A stretch of DNA of 64,000 nucleotides, taken from NCBI RefSeq assembly GCF_036231945.1, contig NZ_CP109599.1, forward strand, positions 682,001 to 746,000. Reading direction: 5' to 3'. Numbering within the stretch: position 1 is the stretch's first letter; each line of letters starts with the position of its first letter. Below the pieces are notes generated by a model. That model saw only the letters and a list, made by a program, of their open reading frames with translations. It had not been told where the DNA came from and did no database searches. This DNA comes from Streptomyces sp. NBC_01429 (GTDB lineage Bacteria; Actinomycetota; Actinomycetes; Streptomycetales; Streptomycetaceae). The position numbers and the translations under genes are program-made. Below, in pieces: positions 11,701-20,607 of this stretch.

Positions 11701-14700
11701 GCTCCCACAGCTCCTCGGGCGAGCTCACGCCGCCGGGGTAGCGGCACGCCATGCCCACGATGGCCAGCGGCTCGGCCGTCGCCTCCGCGACGCGCGTGAC
11801 GGCAGCCCGCCGCTTTCCGGTGATCTCCTCGTGGAGGTGGTGGGCGAGACCGCGCGGGGTCGGGTAGTCGAAGACGAGGCGGCCGGCGACGGGCAGACCG
11901 GTGCGTGCGGCGAGACCGTCGGCCAGCTCCTGTGCCATCAGGGAGTCGAAGCCGAGGTCTTTGAAGGTCAGGGTGGCATCGACCAGGCCGGTGTGTTCCA
12001 TGACCGCCGCCGCTTGGTCGCACACCGCGTCGATGAGGGCGTCACGTTGTTCGGGCTCGGACAGCCCGGCCAGGACGGAGACGAGGTGTCCGTCGGACCG
12101 CTCCGGGCCCGACGCCGTTGCCACCCCGGTCCCTTCGGTCCCTTCGGGCTCTTCGGGCTCGTCGGTCCCGTCTGTCCCGTCGGGCTCGTCGAGGACCTTC
12201 CGAGGGGGTTCGGCGACCGTCCGTTCCGGTGACTCCCGGCTCTCGAACCAGTACCGCCGGCGCTGGAACGCGTAGGTGGGCAGGTCGACTTGGAGCGCCC
12301 CCGCGAAGAACGGCCGCCAGTCGACCTCCGCTCCGCGCACCCACAGCTGGGCCAGCGCGGTTGTCGCGGTGTGCGTCTCGTCCCGGTCCCTGCGGCAGAA
12401 CGGGACGGCGGCGACGTCGGAGGGCGTCCGCCCGTCCTCGGTCCGGGCCCGGACCGACTCCTTGACCATGGGGGTGAGAACGGCGTCGGGGCCGATCTCC
12501 AGAAAGGTCGCCACCCCGTGCTCGCGCATCGTGGCGACGGCGTCGGCGAACAGCACCGTCCTGCGCACCTGGCGCACCCAGTACTCCGGATCCTGCAACA
12601 CCCCCGGAGCCGCCACCCGTCCCGTGACGGTCGACACCACCGGCACCGACTGGTCCCGGGACTCCACCGACCCCACGACCCGCCCGTACGCCTCGAACAT
12701 CGGCTCCATCAGCGCCGAATGAGACGCGTGCGACACCGCCAGACGCCGCGTCCTGACCCCCAGACCCGCCAGGCGCTCCACCTCGGCCAGCACCGGTTCG
12801 ACCGGGCCCGTGAGCACCACCGACTCGGGGCCGTTCACCGCCGCGAGCTCCACGCCGTCCCCCAGACGCACCGCCTCCGCCCCGGTGCCCACCGCCACCA
12901 TCACGCCCTCGCCGACCGGCAGGCCGTGCATCAGCCAGCCACGCGCCAGCACCACCCGGGCCGCGTCCCGCAGCGACCACACACCCGCCACATGAGCGGC
13001 CACCAGTTCACCCAGCGAATGACCCGCCACGACCGAAGGACGCACGCCCCACGAGCCCAGCAGGCGCCAGAGAGCCACCTCGAAAGCGAACAGCGCGGGC
13101 TGCGCCCACCCCGTCCCGTCCAGCCCGTCGACGCCTCCGGACATCACCTCACGCAGTCGGCCCGAGTAGTCGTCTCCGACACCGAAGAACTCCCGCCACT
13201 TCTGAGGGAGACGTACGTCAGCGGCCACATCGCCGACGACCTCGTCGAAGACGCCCAGCACCTCGTCCAGTGCCTCGGCGAACGCGCCGAAACACGACAG
13301 GCCCTCACCCATGCCGGCTCGTTGCGCGCCCTGGCCCGAGAACACCACCCCGACGCCACCGTCCACCACAGAACCGGACACCACCCCGGGTCCGCCGCCC
13401 CGCTCGGCCAGCCCCGACAGCCCCTCGGTCAGCGCACCCCGACCCGCGCCCAGCACCACCGCACGGTGCGCGAAGCGCGACCGCGACGACACCAGCGACC
13501 AGCCCACGTCCGCCGCGTGCACCACGTCCATCGCGTCCACCGCGTCCACGTCACCGGCTCCCCCGGCGAACCGGGCCAGTCGGCGCGCCTGTCCGCGCAG
13601 TGCTTCCGGGGAGCGGCCGGAGACGATCCAGGGCACGACCGGCAGATCCGGTCCGGTACCCCCGCCGGTGCGCTCGTCCGCGCCTTCCGGCCGCCAGTCC
13701 GACAGCACGACATGGCAGTTGCTTCCGCCCATCCCGAAGGAGCTGACTCCGGCGACGAGTTGCTCGTCCGGCGCCGGATCCCCGGGCCACGGACCGAGTT
13801 CCCGCTGCACCCGGAGATTGAGATCGTCCAGGGGGATCCGGGGGTTCGGTGTCTCGAAGTTCAAACTGGCGGGCAGCAGCCGGTGCTCGATGGCCAGGAC
13901 GGTCTTGATGAACCCGGCGATACCGCCCGCGCCGCTCAGGTGGCCGATGTTGGTCTTGACCGACCCGACCGCCAGAGGCCGGCCTGCGGGAAGCCGACGG
14001 CCGATGGCCTCTCCCAGTGCGGCGGCCTCGACCGGGTCGCCCACCGGGGTTCCGGGGCCGTGCAGTTCGACGTAGCGGGCGGCGGTCGGGGGCAGTCCGG
14101 CATCCGCGTAGGCCCGGGTGACGACGTCGGCCTGGGAGCCCACCGTCGGCGAGGTGAGCGTCTCCCCCCTGCCGTCGTTGTTGGTCGCGCTGCCACGTAT
14201 CAGGCACAGGACGCGGTCCCCGTCGTCGAGCGCGGCGCTGAGCCGCTTGAGCACGACGGCGCCGCCGCCCTCGCCCGGCACGTAACCGTTGGCCCTGGCG
14301 TCGAACGTGTAGCAGCGGCCGTCCGGCGAGAGGCCGCCCAAGCTCTCGGCGAGCAGCACGCCTTCCGGCATCAGATGCAGGTTGACGCCCGCCGCGATGG
14401 CGAGTTCCGACTCCCCTGACCGCAGACTCGCGCAGGCCAGGTGCAGGGCCACCAGGGAGGAGGACTGCGCGGAGTCGATCGTGAGGCTCGGGCCGCCGGC
14501 GCCGAGGAAGGCGGAGAGCCGGTTGGCGATGACGCCGCGCTGGATGCCCGGCATGGTGTGGTGGGAGCCGAGTGCCTGGGCATGACGCGTCAGCAGCTTC
14601 GCGTAGTCGTCGGCGTTCACGCCGACGAACGTGCCCAGTCGGCTGCCGCTGACCTCGCCGGGGACCATGCGGGCGTCCTCAAGTGCCTCCCAGCCCAGCT

Positions 14701-15019
14701 CCAGTACGAGTCGCTGCTGCGGATCGACGAAAGGCGCCTCGCGGGGGGAGAGACCGAAGAAGCCCGCGTCGAAGTCCGCGGGCCGGTCGAGGAAGGCGCC
14801 CCACCGTGGCGCCCCGTCCGAGGCCGGACCCGTCCAGCGGTCCGGCGGGACCTCGGTGACGGCGCTCCCGCCCGCTGCCAGCAGCTCCCACAGGCGCTGC
14901 GGGCTCTCCGCCCGCGGGAACCGGCACGAGACACCGATCACGGCTATCGCCGTGTCCGGGTCGACAGCGCCTCCGGTGCCTCCGGTGAGCACTTCTCCAG
15001 GCAGGCCGACAGTCGTCAT
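2732..15019 (-). CDS. Three-module type I polyketide synthase with KSQ loading module
   Basis: A 4,095-residue PKS that starts the polyketide chain. The start is ATG at 15019, with GGAGG 9 nt upstream; the frame stays open upstream but without PKS homology. Loading module: KSQ with Gln185 in place of the catalytic Cys (DSAQSSS), so it should decarboxylate rather than condense; AT with GHSLGE (Ser668) and a HASH motif; ACP Ser1026. Module 1: KS (Cys1255), AT with GHSQGE (Ser1716) and YASH (methylmalonyl type), KR with GGTGALGG, an LDD motif (B-type) and Tyr2401, ACP Ser2571. Module 2: KS (Cys2818), AT (Ser3290, YASH), DH with HxxxGxxxxP (His3600) and Asp3762, then ACP Ser3946, and no KR. The C-terminus ends in a docking segment ([11 protein letters not shown]). 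Oddities: the DH second motif has Tyr3766 where His or Gln is usual, and the module 2 ACP reads GFVSL instead of GFDSL. Confidence 0.97.
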   Translation of the reverse strand: MTTVGLPGEVLTGGTGGAVDPDTAIAVIGVSCRFPRAESPQRLWELLAAGGSAVTEVPPDRWTGPASDGAPRWGAFLDRPADFDAGFFGLSPREAPFVDPQQRLVLELGWEALEDARMVPGEVSGSRLGTFVGVNADDYAKLLTRHAQALGSHHTMPGIQRGVIANRLSAFLGAGGPSLTIDSAQSSSLVALHLACASLRSGESELAIAAGVNLHLMPEGVLLAESLGGLSPDGRCYTFDARANGYVPGEGGGAVVLKRLSAALDDGDRVLCLIRGSATNNDGRGETLTSPTVGSQADVVTRAYADAGLPPTAARYVELHGPGTPVGDPVEAAALGEAIGRRLPAGRPLAVGSVKTNIGHLSGAGGIAGFIKTVLAIEHRLLPASLNFETPNPRIPLDDLNLRVQRELGPWPGDPAPDEQLVAGVSSFGMGGSNCHVVLSDWRPEGADERTGGGTGPDLPVVPWIVSGRSPEALRGQARRLARFAGGAGDVDAVDAMDVVHAADVGWSLVSSRSRFAHRAVVLGAGRGALTEGLSGLAERGGGPGVVSGSVVDGGVGVVFSGQGAQRAGMGEGLSCFGAFAEALDEVLGVFDEVVGDVAADVRLPQKWREFFGVGDDYSGRLREVMSGGVDGLDGTGWAQPALFAFEVALWRLLGSWGVRPSVVAGHSLGELVAAHVAGVWSLRDAARVVLARGWLMHGLPVGEGVMVAVGTGAEAVRLGDGVELAAVNGPESVVLTGPVEPVLAEVERLAGLGVRTRRLAVSHASHSALMEPMFEAYGRVVGSVESRDQSVPVVSTVTGRVAAPGVLQDPEYWVRQVRRTVLFADAVATMREHGVATFLEIGPDAVLTPMVKESVRARTEDGRTPSDVAAVPFCRRDRDETHTATTALAQLWVRGAEVDWRPFFAGALQVDLPTYAFQRRRYWFESRESPERTVAEPPRKVLDEPDGTDGTDEPEEPEGTEGTGVATASGPERSDGHLVSVLAGLSEPEQRDALIDAVCDQAAAVMEHTGLVDATLTFKDLGFDSLMAQELADGLAARTGLPVAGRLVFDYPTPRGLAHHLHEEITGKRRAAVTRVAEATAEPLAIVGMACRYPGGVSSPEELWELVVSGEDAISGYPADRGWDLDALYHPDPEHWGTSYTRSGGFLTGAGDFDAEFFGISPREALAMDPQQRLLLETSWEALERAGIDPRSRRASATGTYIGATTHFYGPRAHQATDGFAGYLLTGNAPSVMSGRIAYALGLEGPAVTVDTACSSSLVALHLAGQALRSGECDLALAGGVTVMASPDMFIEFSRQRGLSADGRCKAFAADADGTGWGEGVGVLVVERLSDARRNGHHILAVVRGSAVNQDGASNGLTAPNGPSQQRVIRAALASAGIGAGEVDAVEAHGTGTKLGDPIEAEALLATYGRDRGGDRPLWLGSLKSNIGHTQAAAGVAGVIKMVLAMRHGVLPKTLHAQEPTPQVDWSTGGVELLTEARAWDGGGRPRRAGVSSFGISGTNAHVILEEAEDVEDAEEAEEFEEPPHGPGAPRREPGDAPAAVPWVLSGQCEAALRGQARRLASFLEARPEVSPVDVGLSLITSRSLHERRAVVTGGSRQELLEAVRAVAEGTAPSGAARGGGITPRPVFVFPGQGSQWVGMARELLSSSTAFASRMNECAVALSSFVDWSLLDVLDDADALERVDVVQPALWAVMVSLAEVWRSYGVEPAAVVGHSQGEIAAAVVAGGLSLRDGARVAALRSRAIGTSLAGRGGMVSVASPVDDVRRRVEASGGAVAAVNGPSSTVVSGTPEALDALLARCERDGIRASRVAVDYASHSSQVEEVRERVLADLAPVEPGAFAVPFFSTVTGEWLEGGRGPDAEYWVRNLRQTVRFEEAIRALAGSGFGAFVECGAHPVLTASMRETLESAGSDAVVVGSLRRDDGGARRVLTSLGEAFVHGVPVDWTRAYTGSGARRVELPTYAFQHERFWWAQDAAPAPEGGTADAAFWQAVEGDDAQALAGALDVDADDTSLAHMLPALKSWRQRQRVTSTVDGWRYRTRWVPMSTARRPALSGTWLLVAPEGCAADVVGPTAAAVRDHGGDVVTVELPAGATRDRIADVLRGARAAGGAYAGVLSLLSLADGPPVGTGVPRAGLTGTLALFQALGDAAVNGPLWCLTRGAVAVPDTDRAGAPAQRMVWGLGRIVALEHPERFGGLVDLPEHWDAHAGRLLAAVLAGAEGEDQVAIRPSGTFARRLARAPRLDPRARWQPRGTVLVTGGTGALGGRVARWLARSGAEHVVLAGRRGPDAPGAGALREELEATGARVTLTACDVSDRAALARLLDGVSDDCPLSAVVHTAAVLDDAVVERLTPEQIDRVLRVKADGAWYLHELTDGMDLDAFVLFSSVAGTLGATGQGNYAPGNAYLDALAEYRHGLGLPASSVAWSAWADEGMAEGGIGAAARRHGLPEMAPEPAVSALAGAVAEGEPGVVIADIEWDRFHVAYTATRPSPFLADLPDVQRLARAADPGTHAANTPGGLVGRLAGLPTRAEQETAVLAVVRGQVASVLGYAEAEAVDPSRAFKDLGLDSVTAVELGNRLSVATGLSLRPTVAFDSPNARALAARLRAELLPGPEAASAPAVAAGPATGEDPVVIVGMSCRFPGDVRSPEDLWRMLDTAGEGITPFPDDRGWDLEALYDPDSGSGPDSGSGRDSGSGRAGTSCAAEGGFLHDAGDFDADFFGISPREALAMDPQQRLLLETSWEALERAGIDPSALRGTATAVFAGTNGQDYLAMSPDVPEEAAGYVTTGVTASVLSGRVAYALGLEGPAVTVDTACSSSLVALHLAVQSVRTGESTLALVSGVTVMATPGLFTEFTRQGGLAPDGRSKAFAATADGAGFSEGVGVLVVERLSEARRRGHRALAVVRGSAVNQDGASNGLTAPSGPAQQRVIRAALASAGIGAGEVDAVEAHGTGTRLGDPIEAEALLATYGRDRGGDRPLWLGSVKSNIGHTQAAAGVAGVIKMVLAMRHGVLPPTLHVDEPSAHVDWSAGTVRLLTDPVVWPDTGRPRRAGVSSFGVSGTNAHVILEQAPEQAPEQAPEQAPEQAAGADGGVVPGTLAVSAGGVVPWVLSAKSEAAVRDQAARLLPLTEGAAGPAAVAPGDVGLSLAATRAVFDRRAVVLGADRAGLACGLTALAEGREAPGVVHGAVAGSDDRVVFVFPGQGWQWLGMAVEMLDASPVFAEWMGKCAAALAPSVEWSLVDVVRGVEGPEWIDRVDVVQPVMWAVMVSLAGTWRSLGVVPSAVVGHSQGEIAAAVVAGGLSLEDGARVVAVRSRALRALSGRGAMASVSLPAAAAEERLAAWGERLSVAAVNAPTAVVVSGEREAVEQFLEVCEAEGVRARRVSVDYASHGAQVEAIEAELERNLAGIAPRRSSVPFYSTVTGGVLDTVELDTRYWYRNLRGRVRFDETVRVLLGEGFRVFVEASGHPVLVMGVAETADDCGVDIAAVGSLRRGEGGPDRLLTSVAEAFVGGAVVDWPAVFAGSAARHVDVPTYAFQRRRYWLAPRVAAVSGDAAASVGLEPTEHPLLGAAVPLPGSDGFLLTGRLSPRAQPWLAEHVLLGRVVVPSSALVEMALRAGEEVGCPRLEELTLEAPLVLADEDAVRVQLVVGGPQEEGRRELSVYASGGGSGAWTCHARGVLGAGGETDVSGDMSAWPPAEAEAVDFAGTYERLAGVGLAYGPAFRGLRSVWRRGEEVFAEAELPAMPGTERLGMHPALLDAALYAWLACADGIADGAGDGVRLPFAWSGVSPHGAAASTVRVRLAPRGDCGVSVAVTDTAGMPVVSVDALVTRPVREADLAASVGAGDRSDRGAVRGAEAFTPSPAPPKGRVRRPVPVRSAPTRAEASRSEEAPLIRRLSGLGHAERQRVLLRSVREHAAAVLGHGAVGSVAPDRGFLDLGFVSLSAVELRNRLNAATGLRLPATLIFDHPSPAALAEHLGKELAPAGATADVDPSLTAELDRLEAALLGTRVRPDDATRAMVASRLTSVLSRWSGDRDGAVTDVPVPVPDALAPDDSAPDGTERAPADVPGHLESAEADELFSFIDREFGPS
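5759..5812. repeat. 12-bp tandem repeat in PKS KS-AT linker
   Basis: The unit CTGTTCCGGTGC (plus strand) occurs in four full copies plus a partial one. On the coding minus strand it gives repeated APEQ residues after the module 2 KS. The repeat keeps frame and lies in a linker, so it is probably length-variable and neutral. Confidence 0.9.
6925..6978. repeat. 18-bp tandem repeat inside module 2 KS
   Basis: Three 18-bp units (GGCCGGAGCCGGAxTCxx) encode repeated DSGSG(R/P) residues just after the DLEALYDP segment of the module 2 KS. Other KS domains in the window lack this loop insertion. It is in frame. Confidence 0.85.
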
Positions 15020-15150
15020 CGAGAGAAACCTCCAGCACCGGACGTACGGCCGAACGGAAACGAATTCAGAAGAAGCCCGGCGTGGAGTTCTCGTTCTCGA
15101 TATACCGGTCATCAACCGCCCTTGACTGTCCGACACCACACCCTTCGGCG

Positions 15151-15186
15151 ACGTCGGCGATCACCGCCGTTACGGCGGCGATCGCA
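15151..15186. promoter_or_regulatory. Candidate cluster operator, two-sided copy
   Basis: Read on the minus strand (15175 to 15151) the sequence begins CCGTAACGGCGGTGATCGCC and matches the copy at 23016-23040 at 21 of 25 positions. Read on the plus strand (15167-15186) it begins CCGTTACGGCGGCGATCGC, matching the same motif at 17 of 19. The site is thus nearly palindromic and sits between two divergent genes; single-sided copies occur at 20391-20415 and 23016-23040, each pointing at its downstream gene. A binding site for a pathway regulator is an inference. Confidence 0.6.
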
Positions 15187-15357
15187 CCGGCGCCCCAGAG
15201 CGGGCAAGAGGAAGTTCCGGGCCCTCCCGAAACGCCGGTGACGTGTGCGTCCGGGCGGTCAAACGCGCATTTCACCGAGTGCCGCCGCGGATCGTCCGCC
15301 TCGGCGACAGCTTTCGCGGTCCATTGCCCGACGGGCCGTCGGATGATAAATGTGATG

Positions 15358-15371
15358 TCAGCACGTGCTGA
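15358..15371. promoter_or_regulatory. Perfect 14-bp palindrome TCAGCACGTGCTGA
   Basis: A perfect inverted repeat in the PKS/dioxygenase intergenic region, 163 bp upstream of the dioxygenase start. It has the form of an operator for a dimeric repressor; no regulator is identified. I saw no second copy. Confidence 0.4.
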
Positions 15372-15533
15372 GCGTTCCGGCTCCGGCCGGCCGATCCCGT
15401 CCTCCGGTGAACCGCGCCTTTACGAGCGGATTCCCGGACCTGGTACATCACCCGGACTTCGCGCATCACACCCGATCGGCCATGGGCCTCAGCCAATCCA
15501 ATCCGCTGTATCACCATGGAGGGAACAAGGGGT

Positions 15534-16439
15534 ATGCCGAAACACGACGCCGTGGCTTCCGAGATCGCAGAGATACGCTCGACCTATATCCGCGACCGTT
15601 TCGCTTTCGTCCCCGGAGCCCAGCTCACCGGGATCGTCAAGGAATTGGGCGCCACGGACGATGACCTCGAAAACCTCGCCACCGTCAGCGACGAGCTGAA
15701 GAGCGACCCGACCCTTCCGTTCCGGAAGACCAGGACCGGCCGCTTCGGATTCGACACACAGTCCATGCGGGTACGGCGGCTCGAATTCCAGCCGTTCATG
15801 CTGTCCATGGAGGACGACTTCGTGCGGCACGATTCCGGCCGGGTACGCGTCTTCGACGAGATTCAGAACGACCTCCAGCTCAACACCGCCCTCCAGGCGC
15901 TCTTCGTCTTCAAGTTCATGGTCCTCGACGGCGTGACGGTCACCCACCGGCCGAAACTGGACTACGACAGCGACCGGTGGATCTGCACACTGCTCAATGT
16001 GAGGACCACCACCGACGGTGACCTGATCGGCGAGCCGGCGCTCGAAGGAGTGCACAGCGACGGCGTCGACCACACCATGACGACCTACCTGGGCAGCGAG
16101 AACATGACGGACGACAGCGCCGTCACCTTCCTGCACGACATGCGCGAGGTGAACGGCACCCGATGGCACGACACCAACGCCGACCTCGTTCGCGCCGAAG
16201 CGCAGCATCGTGACTTCCTCGACACGTGCCTGATCGTCGACCACGAGAGCAAGCACAGCGTCTCGACCCTGTACGCCGCGGACCGGTCGAAGCGGGCCAC
16301 GCGGGACCTGCTGGCCTTTCTGACCCGCAAGCCGGTGGCCGAAGGACACCACTCGCACTCCTTCGACTCGCTCGAACCGCACCGCGAGCTCCCCATGACG
16401 GCCGACCTGCTCCGACTCGACAGCGCACCGTCCGCCTAG
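15534..16439 (+). CDS. Putative Fe(II)/2-oxoglutarate-dependent dioxygenase (2OG-Fe_Oxy_2 type)
   Basis: A 301-residue protein resembling the 2OG-Fe dioxygenase family that includes bacterial amino-acid hydroxylases. The sequence shows GVHSDGVDH, giving an HxD iron-binding pair (His174, Asp176), and a later SKHSVS (His241) suited as the third ligand. The start at ATG 15534 is preferred over ATG 15516 because AAGGGG and GGAGGG lie 2-16 nt before it. It is transcribed away from the PKS across a shared regulatory region, so it is probably a tailoring enzyme hydroxylating the polyketide, the sugar or an amino-acid unit. The substrate cannot be read from sequence. Confidence 0.7.
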   Translation: MPKHDAVASEIAEIRSTYIRDRFAFVPGAQLTGIVKELGATDDDLENLATVSDELKSDPTLPFRKTRTGRFGFDTQSMRVRRLEFQPFMLSMEDDFVRHDSGRVRVFDEIQNDLQLNTALQALFVFKFMVLDGVTVTHRPKLDYDSDRWICTLLNVRTTTDGDLIGEPALEGVHSDGVDHTMTTYLGSENMTDDSAVTFLHDMREVNGTRWHDTNADLVRAEAQHRDFLDTCLIVDHESKHSVSTLYAADRSKRATRDLLAFLTRKPVAEGHHSHSFDSLEPHRELPMTADLLRLDSAPSA

Positions 16440-16475
16440 CGGCCGCGCCGAGTCAGAGAGTCAGGCAGTAAGGAG

Positions 16476-17402
16476 TCACGACGCGGCCCACAGGTCGTGC
16501 AGGGACTGCTTCAGCGGCACCCGCGGGGACCAGCCGAGCACCCTGCGCGCGAGCCGGATGTCGGCCTGGGTCCACGCGCCGCCCTTGCTGTGCACCGGGG
16601 CCTGCCCTCTGCGCACCAGGTGCGGGGGCACGCCCGATACGGAGACGAGGATTCCGGCGAGTTCCCGCATGCTGGTGGCGGTCCCCGAACCGATGTTGAT
16701 CAGGTGCGCGGTCTCCCGCACGCCCGCCGCCAGCACCACGGCATCGGCGATGTCGCGTACGTCGACGAAGTCGCGCTGGTCGTCGACGACTGTCAGGTCG
16801 AGGGGCGCCTCCTCGCTGGTGGCACGCAGTTGCGCGGCGAGTCGGCCGAGGAAGCCGTGCGACGGAGCGCCGGGGCCGCAGCCGTTGGTGAGGCGGAGCA
16901 CGCAACCGTCCACGCGTCCCGCCTCCGTGGCATCCAGGACGATGCGGCTGCCGGCCAGCTTGGTGCGCGCGTAGACGCTGCCGGGGGCGGTCGGGTGGTC
17001 CTCCGCGATGGCGGTGCCCTCGGGGACAGGACCGTACTCGTGCACGGTGCCGAGCTGGAGCAGCCTCGGCCGTCGGCGGAGCGTCGATACGGCGCGCACC
17101 AGCCGGTCGACGAGCAGGACGTGCTCGGCCGTCATGCGGTCCTCGTCGTCCGCCCCGATGTCGCCCGCAGCGTTGACGACGAGCCCCGCCGGGCCCACGG
17201 CCTCGGCGATGTCCCCGACCGTCGCGGAGGTCACGTCGAGCGCGAGGAAGCGGGCCCCGGGAGCCGGCTCGGCGGGTTTCCTCGCCACGGCCAGGACGTC
17301 GTATCCGCGGGCGGCCAGCGCTGTGCAGATGTTCCGGCCCATGAATCCGGTGCCGCCGAGGACGACGGCCGAGCTCGCGTGCGCGTCGGTCACTTCGCTC
17401 AT
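16476..17402 (-). CDS. NDP-4-keto-6-deoxyhexose 4-ketoreductase (SDR/epimerase fold)
   Basis: A 308-residue extended short-chain dehydrogenase. The N-terminal Rossmann motif is GGTGFMG (residues 16-22) and the catalytic pair is YARTK (Tyr144, Lys148). Such proteins (EryBIV/TylCIV/EvaE group) reduce the C4 ketone late in dTDP-deoxysugar synthesis. ATG 17402 overlaps the stop of the upstream epimerase gene by 4 nt (ATGA), so the two are translationally coupled. It is the last gene of a five-gene operon (MbtH to 4-ketoreductase). Confidence 0.88.
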   Translation of the reverse strand: MSEVTDAHASSAVVLGGTGFMGRNICTALAARGYDVLAVARKPAEPAPGARFLALDVTSATVGDIAEAVGPAGLVVNAAGDIGADDEDRMTAEHVLLVDRLVRAVSTLRRRPRLLQLGTVHEYGPVPEGTAIAEDHPTAPGSVYARTKLAGSRIVLDATEAGRVDGCVLRLTNGCGPGAPSHGFLGRLAAQLRATSEEAPLDLTVVDDQRDFVDVRDIADAVVLAAGVRETAHLINIGSGTATSMRELAGILVSVSGVPPHLVRRGQAPVHSKGGAWTQADIRLARRVLGWSPRVPLKQSLHDLWAAS

Positions 17403-18019
17403 CGGGCCCGGTCACCCCGCTCCACGTGCGTGTCCGCATGCAGCGCCCGGCACGCCTCGTACGACGGCAGCCTGCCGGCGCGACGGGCCTCGTCCAGCGT
17501 CGGCGCGTCCCGGTCACGCGGGGAGACCAGGTACTCCACGCCTTCGGGCCAGGGCAGCCCGAGGGCCGGGTCGAAGGCGTCGATCTCGTGCTCGGTGGCC
17601 GGGTCGTACTCCACCGACGTCACATAGGCGGCCACCGTGTCGTCCCGCAGGGCGACGAACGCGTGCCCGAGTCCCTCCTCCAGGTACACCGCACGGCAGG
17701 ATTCGGGGTTGAGCCGGGTACTGTCCCAGCGGCCGAACGTGGGGGAACCCACCCGCAGGTCGACCACCACGTCGAGCAGTTCCCCGGCGGGGCAGGTCAC
17801 CAATTTGGCCTGGCCGGGCGGTACGTCCTCGTAGTGCACGCCCCGGACGACCCCGCGCCGGGAGAAGCTGTGGTGGACCTGGCCCAGCCGCAGCGGGTAT
17901 CCCACGGCTGCCGAGAAGGCGGATTCGGTGTACTGGGCGACGAACGCGCCGCGGTGATCGCGGTGCACGTCGGGTACGAACTCGTAGGCGCCGGGCACTG
18001 CCAGCTCGCGGACCTTCAT
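17399..18019 (-). CDS. dTDP-4-keto-6-deoxyhexose 5-epimerase, RmlC/EvaD-like
   Basis: A 206-residue cupin epimerase. RGVHY places the catalytic base at His62 and Tyr132 matches the catalytic tyrosine of Rml[10 protein letters not shown] and SPTFGRWDS are family signatures. Closest in pattern to antibiotic-cluster 5-epimerases such as EvaD and TylCVII, which invert C5 to give L-sugars. The start ATG 18019 overlaps the glycosyltransferase stop by 4 nt and has GAGGAG just upstream. Acting between the 2,3-dehydration/3-reduction steps and 4-ketoreduction, it implies an L-configured 2,6-dideoxysugar. Whether it epimerises C3 as well as C5 cannot be decided here. Confidence 0.9.
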   Translation of the reverse strand: MKVRELAVPGAYEFVPDVHRDHRGAFVAQYTESAFSAAVGYPLRLGQVHHSFSRRGVVRGVHYEDVPPGQAKLVTCPAGELLDVVVDLRVGSPTFGRWDSTRLNPESCRAVYLEEGLGHAFVALRDDTVAAYVTSVEYDPATEHEIDAFDPALGLPWPEGVEYLVSPRDRDAPTLDEARRAGRLPSYEACRALHADTHVERGDRAR

Positions 18020-19269
18020 CGGCGACGCTCCTCGGTGAGTTTTTCCAGTACGGGCACCAGATCGTGCGGGGTGGGTGCGGTCAGGTTCTCCTGGCGCAGC
18101 CGCTCGGCTCCGCCCGCGAAGGACGGTTCGTCCAGCAGCCGTTGCACAACGTCGCGCAGGACGTCGGTCGTCAGCTCGGAGGCGTGCACGGCGATTCCCG
18201 CACCGGCCCCGGCCAGGCTCGCCGCCCTGTTCCACCAGTCGGCGTAGCGGATGGTGGGGATGAACTGGGGTACGGCGTTGGCGAGTGCCGTGCTCCAGGA
18301 GCCGAAGCCGCCGTAGTGGATGACGGCTGAGGCGGTGGGAAGCAGGGCGTGCAGGGGAACGAAGTCGACGATACGGGTGTTGCCGGGGACCTTGGTGAGT
18401 TTCGCGGCTTCGGCGGGCGGCAGTGTGACCACCACGTCGATGTCCATGTCGCCCATCGTGTCGATCATGTCGGGGATCGGGAGGAGGGTGTCGCCGACCA
18501 CGGCGTGTGTGGAGAGGCCGGGGGTCAGGACGACGCGTGGGCGTTCGGGTGGCTCGTGCAGCCAGTCCGGGATCTCGGAGGGGCCGTTGTAGGGGAGGTA
18601 GCGAAGTGGTATCCGCTCCACCGTCAGCGGGAACTGGAGGCTGGTGGGTACCTGGTCGATGGTCCACTGGCCGACCACGACCTCTTCGTCGAACGTGCTG
18701 CCGTAGCGGCCGAGATGCCTGCCGAGCCAGTCGGCCATCGGGTCTTCCCGGCGCTCGCGCGGGCGTTCCGCCCGGCGTCGGAGGAAGACGTCGCGCATCG
18801 CGGAGTGATTGTCGAAGCACCACAGCAGCCGGGCGTGGGCGGCGCCGACGACGCGCGCCGCCACCGGTCCCGCGTAGGTGAGGGGTTCCCAGATGACCAG
18901 GTCGGGTCGCCACCGGCGGGCATGGGCGACCAGGTCGGGGATCATGGGGTCGTTGTAGACCTGGTGGGAGAACATGACGCCGGCCCTGAGCTTCGCCAGC
19001 GCCAGCTCCCATGAGTGTGTTTCGAGGGTCGGGGTGGACCAGTCGGACAGCGGGTTCTCCAGGGAGCCACGGTTGCGTGCCAGCATCTCGTGGAAGTTGT
19101 GGTCCTCGCCGACGGAGACCGCGGTCAGCCCCATGCCCTTGATGGCGTCCACCAGCGCCGGGCTGCTGGCGACCTGGACGTCGTGGCCCGCGACGGCCAG
19201 GGACCAGGCGAGCGGCACCATGGACAGCAGATGTGACCTGTCGGAGAGCGTCACGAAAAGTACACGCAT
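18016..19269 (-). CDS. Macrolide-type glycosyltransferase (GT1, EryCIII/TylM2 family)
   Basis: A 417-residue GT-B enzyme that should transfer the NDP-deoxysugar to the polyketide. It opens with [15 protein letters not shown], the acceptor-side start typical of antibiotic glycosyltransferases, and carries [14 protein letters not shown], the nucleotide-sugar-binding motif (usually HHGGxGS), near residue 325. The N-terminal [10 protein letters not shown] is also seen in EryCIII-like enzymes, some of which need a P450-like helper protein; none is visible in the window. ATG 19269 lies 13 bp after the thioesterase stop; the end overlaps the epimerase start by 4 nt. Confidence 0.92.
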   Translation of the reverse strand: MRVLFVTLSDRSHLLSMVPLAWSLAVAGHDVQVASSPALVDAIKGMGLTAVSVGEDHNFHEMLARNRGSLENPLSDWSTPTLETHSWELALAKLRAGVMFSHQVYNDPMIPDLVAHARRWRPDLVIWEPLTYAGPVAARVVGAAHARLLWCFDNHSAMRDVFLRRRAERPRERREDPMADWLGRHLGRYGSTFDEEVVVGQWTIDQVPTSLQFPLTVERIPLRYLPYNGPSEIPDWLHEPPERPRVVLTPGLSTHAVVGDTLLPIPDMIDTMGDMDIDVVVTLPPAEAAKLTKVPGNTRIVDFVPLHALLPTASAVIHYGGFGSWSTALANAVPQFIPTIRYADWWNRAASLAGAGAGIAVHASELTTDVLRDVVQRLLDEPSFAGGAERLRQENLTAPTPHDLVPVLEKLTEERRR

Positions 19270-19282
19270 CGTCGGGTGCTCC

Positions 19283-20068
19283 TCAGCCGTTGGTTCGTCC
19301 GCCGCGGGTCGGCGCCGCGCACAGGGTGTCCGTGATCGCCGCGGCCACCGCCGCCCCGTGGTCGGCGAGATAGAAGTGGCCCCCGGGGAAGACCCGCAGG
19401 TCGAAGCCGCCCGTGGTGCGCTCCCGCCAGCCCGCCGCCTCCTCGACCGGGACGTGGTCGTCGGCGTCCCCGGTGAGCGCGACGACATCGCACCGCAGTG
19501 CCGCGCCGGGCTCCGCCGTGTAGGTCTCGAACGCCTTGTAGTCGCCGCGGATCGACGGCAGGACCAGTTGCAGCAGTTCGTGTTCGTCGAGGATCTGCGC
19601 GTCGGTGCCACTGAGCAGTCGCAGCTCGGCGACGAGCCCCGCGTCGTCGAGACGGTGGATGTCGCGGCCGCGGTGGAGCGAGGACGCGGATCTGGCGGAC
19701 ACGAAGAGCGCCCGGGGGGTTGTGCCCAGCTCGTGTTCGAGCAGCATGGCCAGTTCGAATCCGACACTGGCGCCCATGCTGTGACCGAACAGTGCGACGG
19801 GACGCTTCGCGGCGAGCGGCTTGAGCACGTCGAAGACGGCCCGCGCCATCTCGGGGACGCTCTCGATACACGGCTCACGCAGCCGGTCCTGTCGCCCCGG
19901 GTACTGGACGACCAGGGCCTCCACGGCCGGAGGCAGCAGCTCGGCGAGCGGGAAGTAGAAACTCGCTGTCCCCCCGGCGTGCGGCAGACACACCAGGCTG
20001 ATCTCGGCCTCCGGGCTGGGATGGAACCTGCGGAACCACCTGCTCTCACCGGTGGCGGGCGACGCCAT
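19283..20068 (-). CDS. Type II thioesterase
   Basis: A 261-residue alpha/beta hydrolase of the editing type found in PKS/NRPS clusters; it clears mis-acylated carrier proteins. The nucleophile elbow is GHSMG (Ser97), the acidic residue lies in TGDADDHV and the His in [15 protein letters not shown] and YPGRQDR are family landmarks. It is a separate protein with its own start (ATG 20068), not a terminal PKS thioesterase. It sits 36 bp after the MbtH-like gene. Confidence 0.95.
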   Translation of the reverse strand: MASPATGESRWFRRFHPSPEAEISLVCLPHAGGTASFYFPLAELLPPAVEALVVQYPGRQDRLREPCIESVPEMARAVFDVLKPLAAKRPVALFGHSMGASVGFELAMLLEHELGTTPRALFVSARSASSLHRGRDIHRLDDAGLVAELRLLSGTDAQILDEHELLQLVLPSIRGDYKAFETYTAEPGAALRCDVVALTGDADDHVPVEEAAGWRERTTGGFDLRVFPGGHFYLADHGAAVAAAITDTLCAAPTRGGRTNG

Positions 20069-20104
20069 ATTCCCGTTGGTCCTTTCTCCGGTGTTCCCGA
20101 CGGC

Positions 20105-20311
20105 TCAGTCGCCCATCGCCTCGATGAGGCTCTTGGGCCGCATGTCCGTCCAGTTCTCCTCGATATGGGCCAGGCACGCTTCACGTGTGTCCTTGCCGTG
20201 GGCGACATCCCAGCCGCCGGGCACATCCGCGAAGGCGGGCCACAGCGAATGCTGTCCCTCGTCGTTGACCAGCACCAAGAACTCGGCGCCGGGGTCGTCG
20301 AAAGGATTCAC
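20105..20311 (-). CDS. MbtH-like protein
   Basis: A 68-residue MbtH-fold protein, complete, with the conserved [12 protein letters not shown] and ENWTDMRP positions. These proteins bind and activate adenylation domains of non-ribosomal peptide synthetases. Starts at GTG 20311, with GGGAG upstream, as first gene of the minus-strand tailoring operon. No adenylation domain is present in the window, so its partner is either beyond the left edge or elsewhere in the genome. It suggests an amino-acid unit in the final product. Confidence 0.95.
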   Translation of the reverse strand: MNPFDDPGAEFLVLVNDEGQHSLWPAFADVPGGWDVAHGKDTREACLAHIEENWTDMRPKSLIEAMGD

Positions 20312-20390
20312 GCCAGTCTCTCCCTCACATGCCGTCCTACGTGGGTGACCACCCGAACGCCGCCATCCTCACGTGTCGCGACAGGAGCGG

Positions 20391-20415
20391 TGATCCGCGA
20401 GAGCCGCAGTTACGG
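20391..20415 (-). promoter_or_regulatory. Candidate cluster operator upstream of the MbtH operon
   Basis: On the minus strand this reads CCGTAACTGCGGCTCTCGCG followed by GAT; it is identical to the copy at 23016 at 21 of 23 positions. It lies about 80 bp upstream of the MbtH-like start and points at it, almost the same distance and orientation as the copy before the ORF at 23112. The rest of the 296-bp gap to the dehydratase gene shows nothing I recognise. Confidence 0.6.
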
Positions 20416-20607
20416 AACCGGTCGCGCCCCGTACCGGTGCCAAGCACACCTTCCTGTGCCAGTCTTGCTGCGCGACAGACACCGCGATCCACCCTTGGTA
20501 TCCACACGCTGGGCGGCGGCGCGCTGCCGGCCCCGTACACGGTGCAGACCCGCGGATCGCCGCGCTCTCGGCGGCCGTATTTCCCGGAACGAGCAAAGGC
20601 GGAGTCG

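Larger units (their letters stand above)
15020..15533. other. Divergent intergenic region between PKS and dioxygenase genes
   Basis: This 514-bp gap separates the PKS (minus) from the dioxygenase gene (plus) and must hold both promoters. It contains the near-palindromic CCGTAAC element and a perfect 14-bp palindrome, listed separately. Open frames through it show no protein homology that I recognise. Confidence 0.7.
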
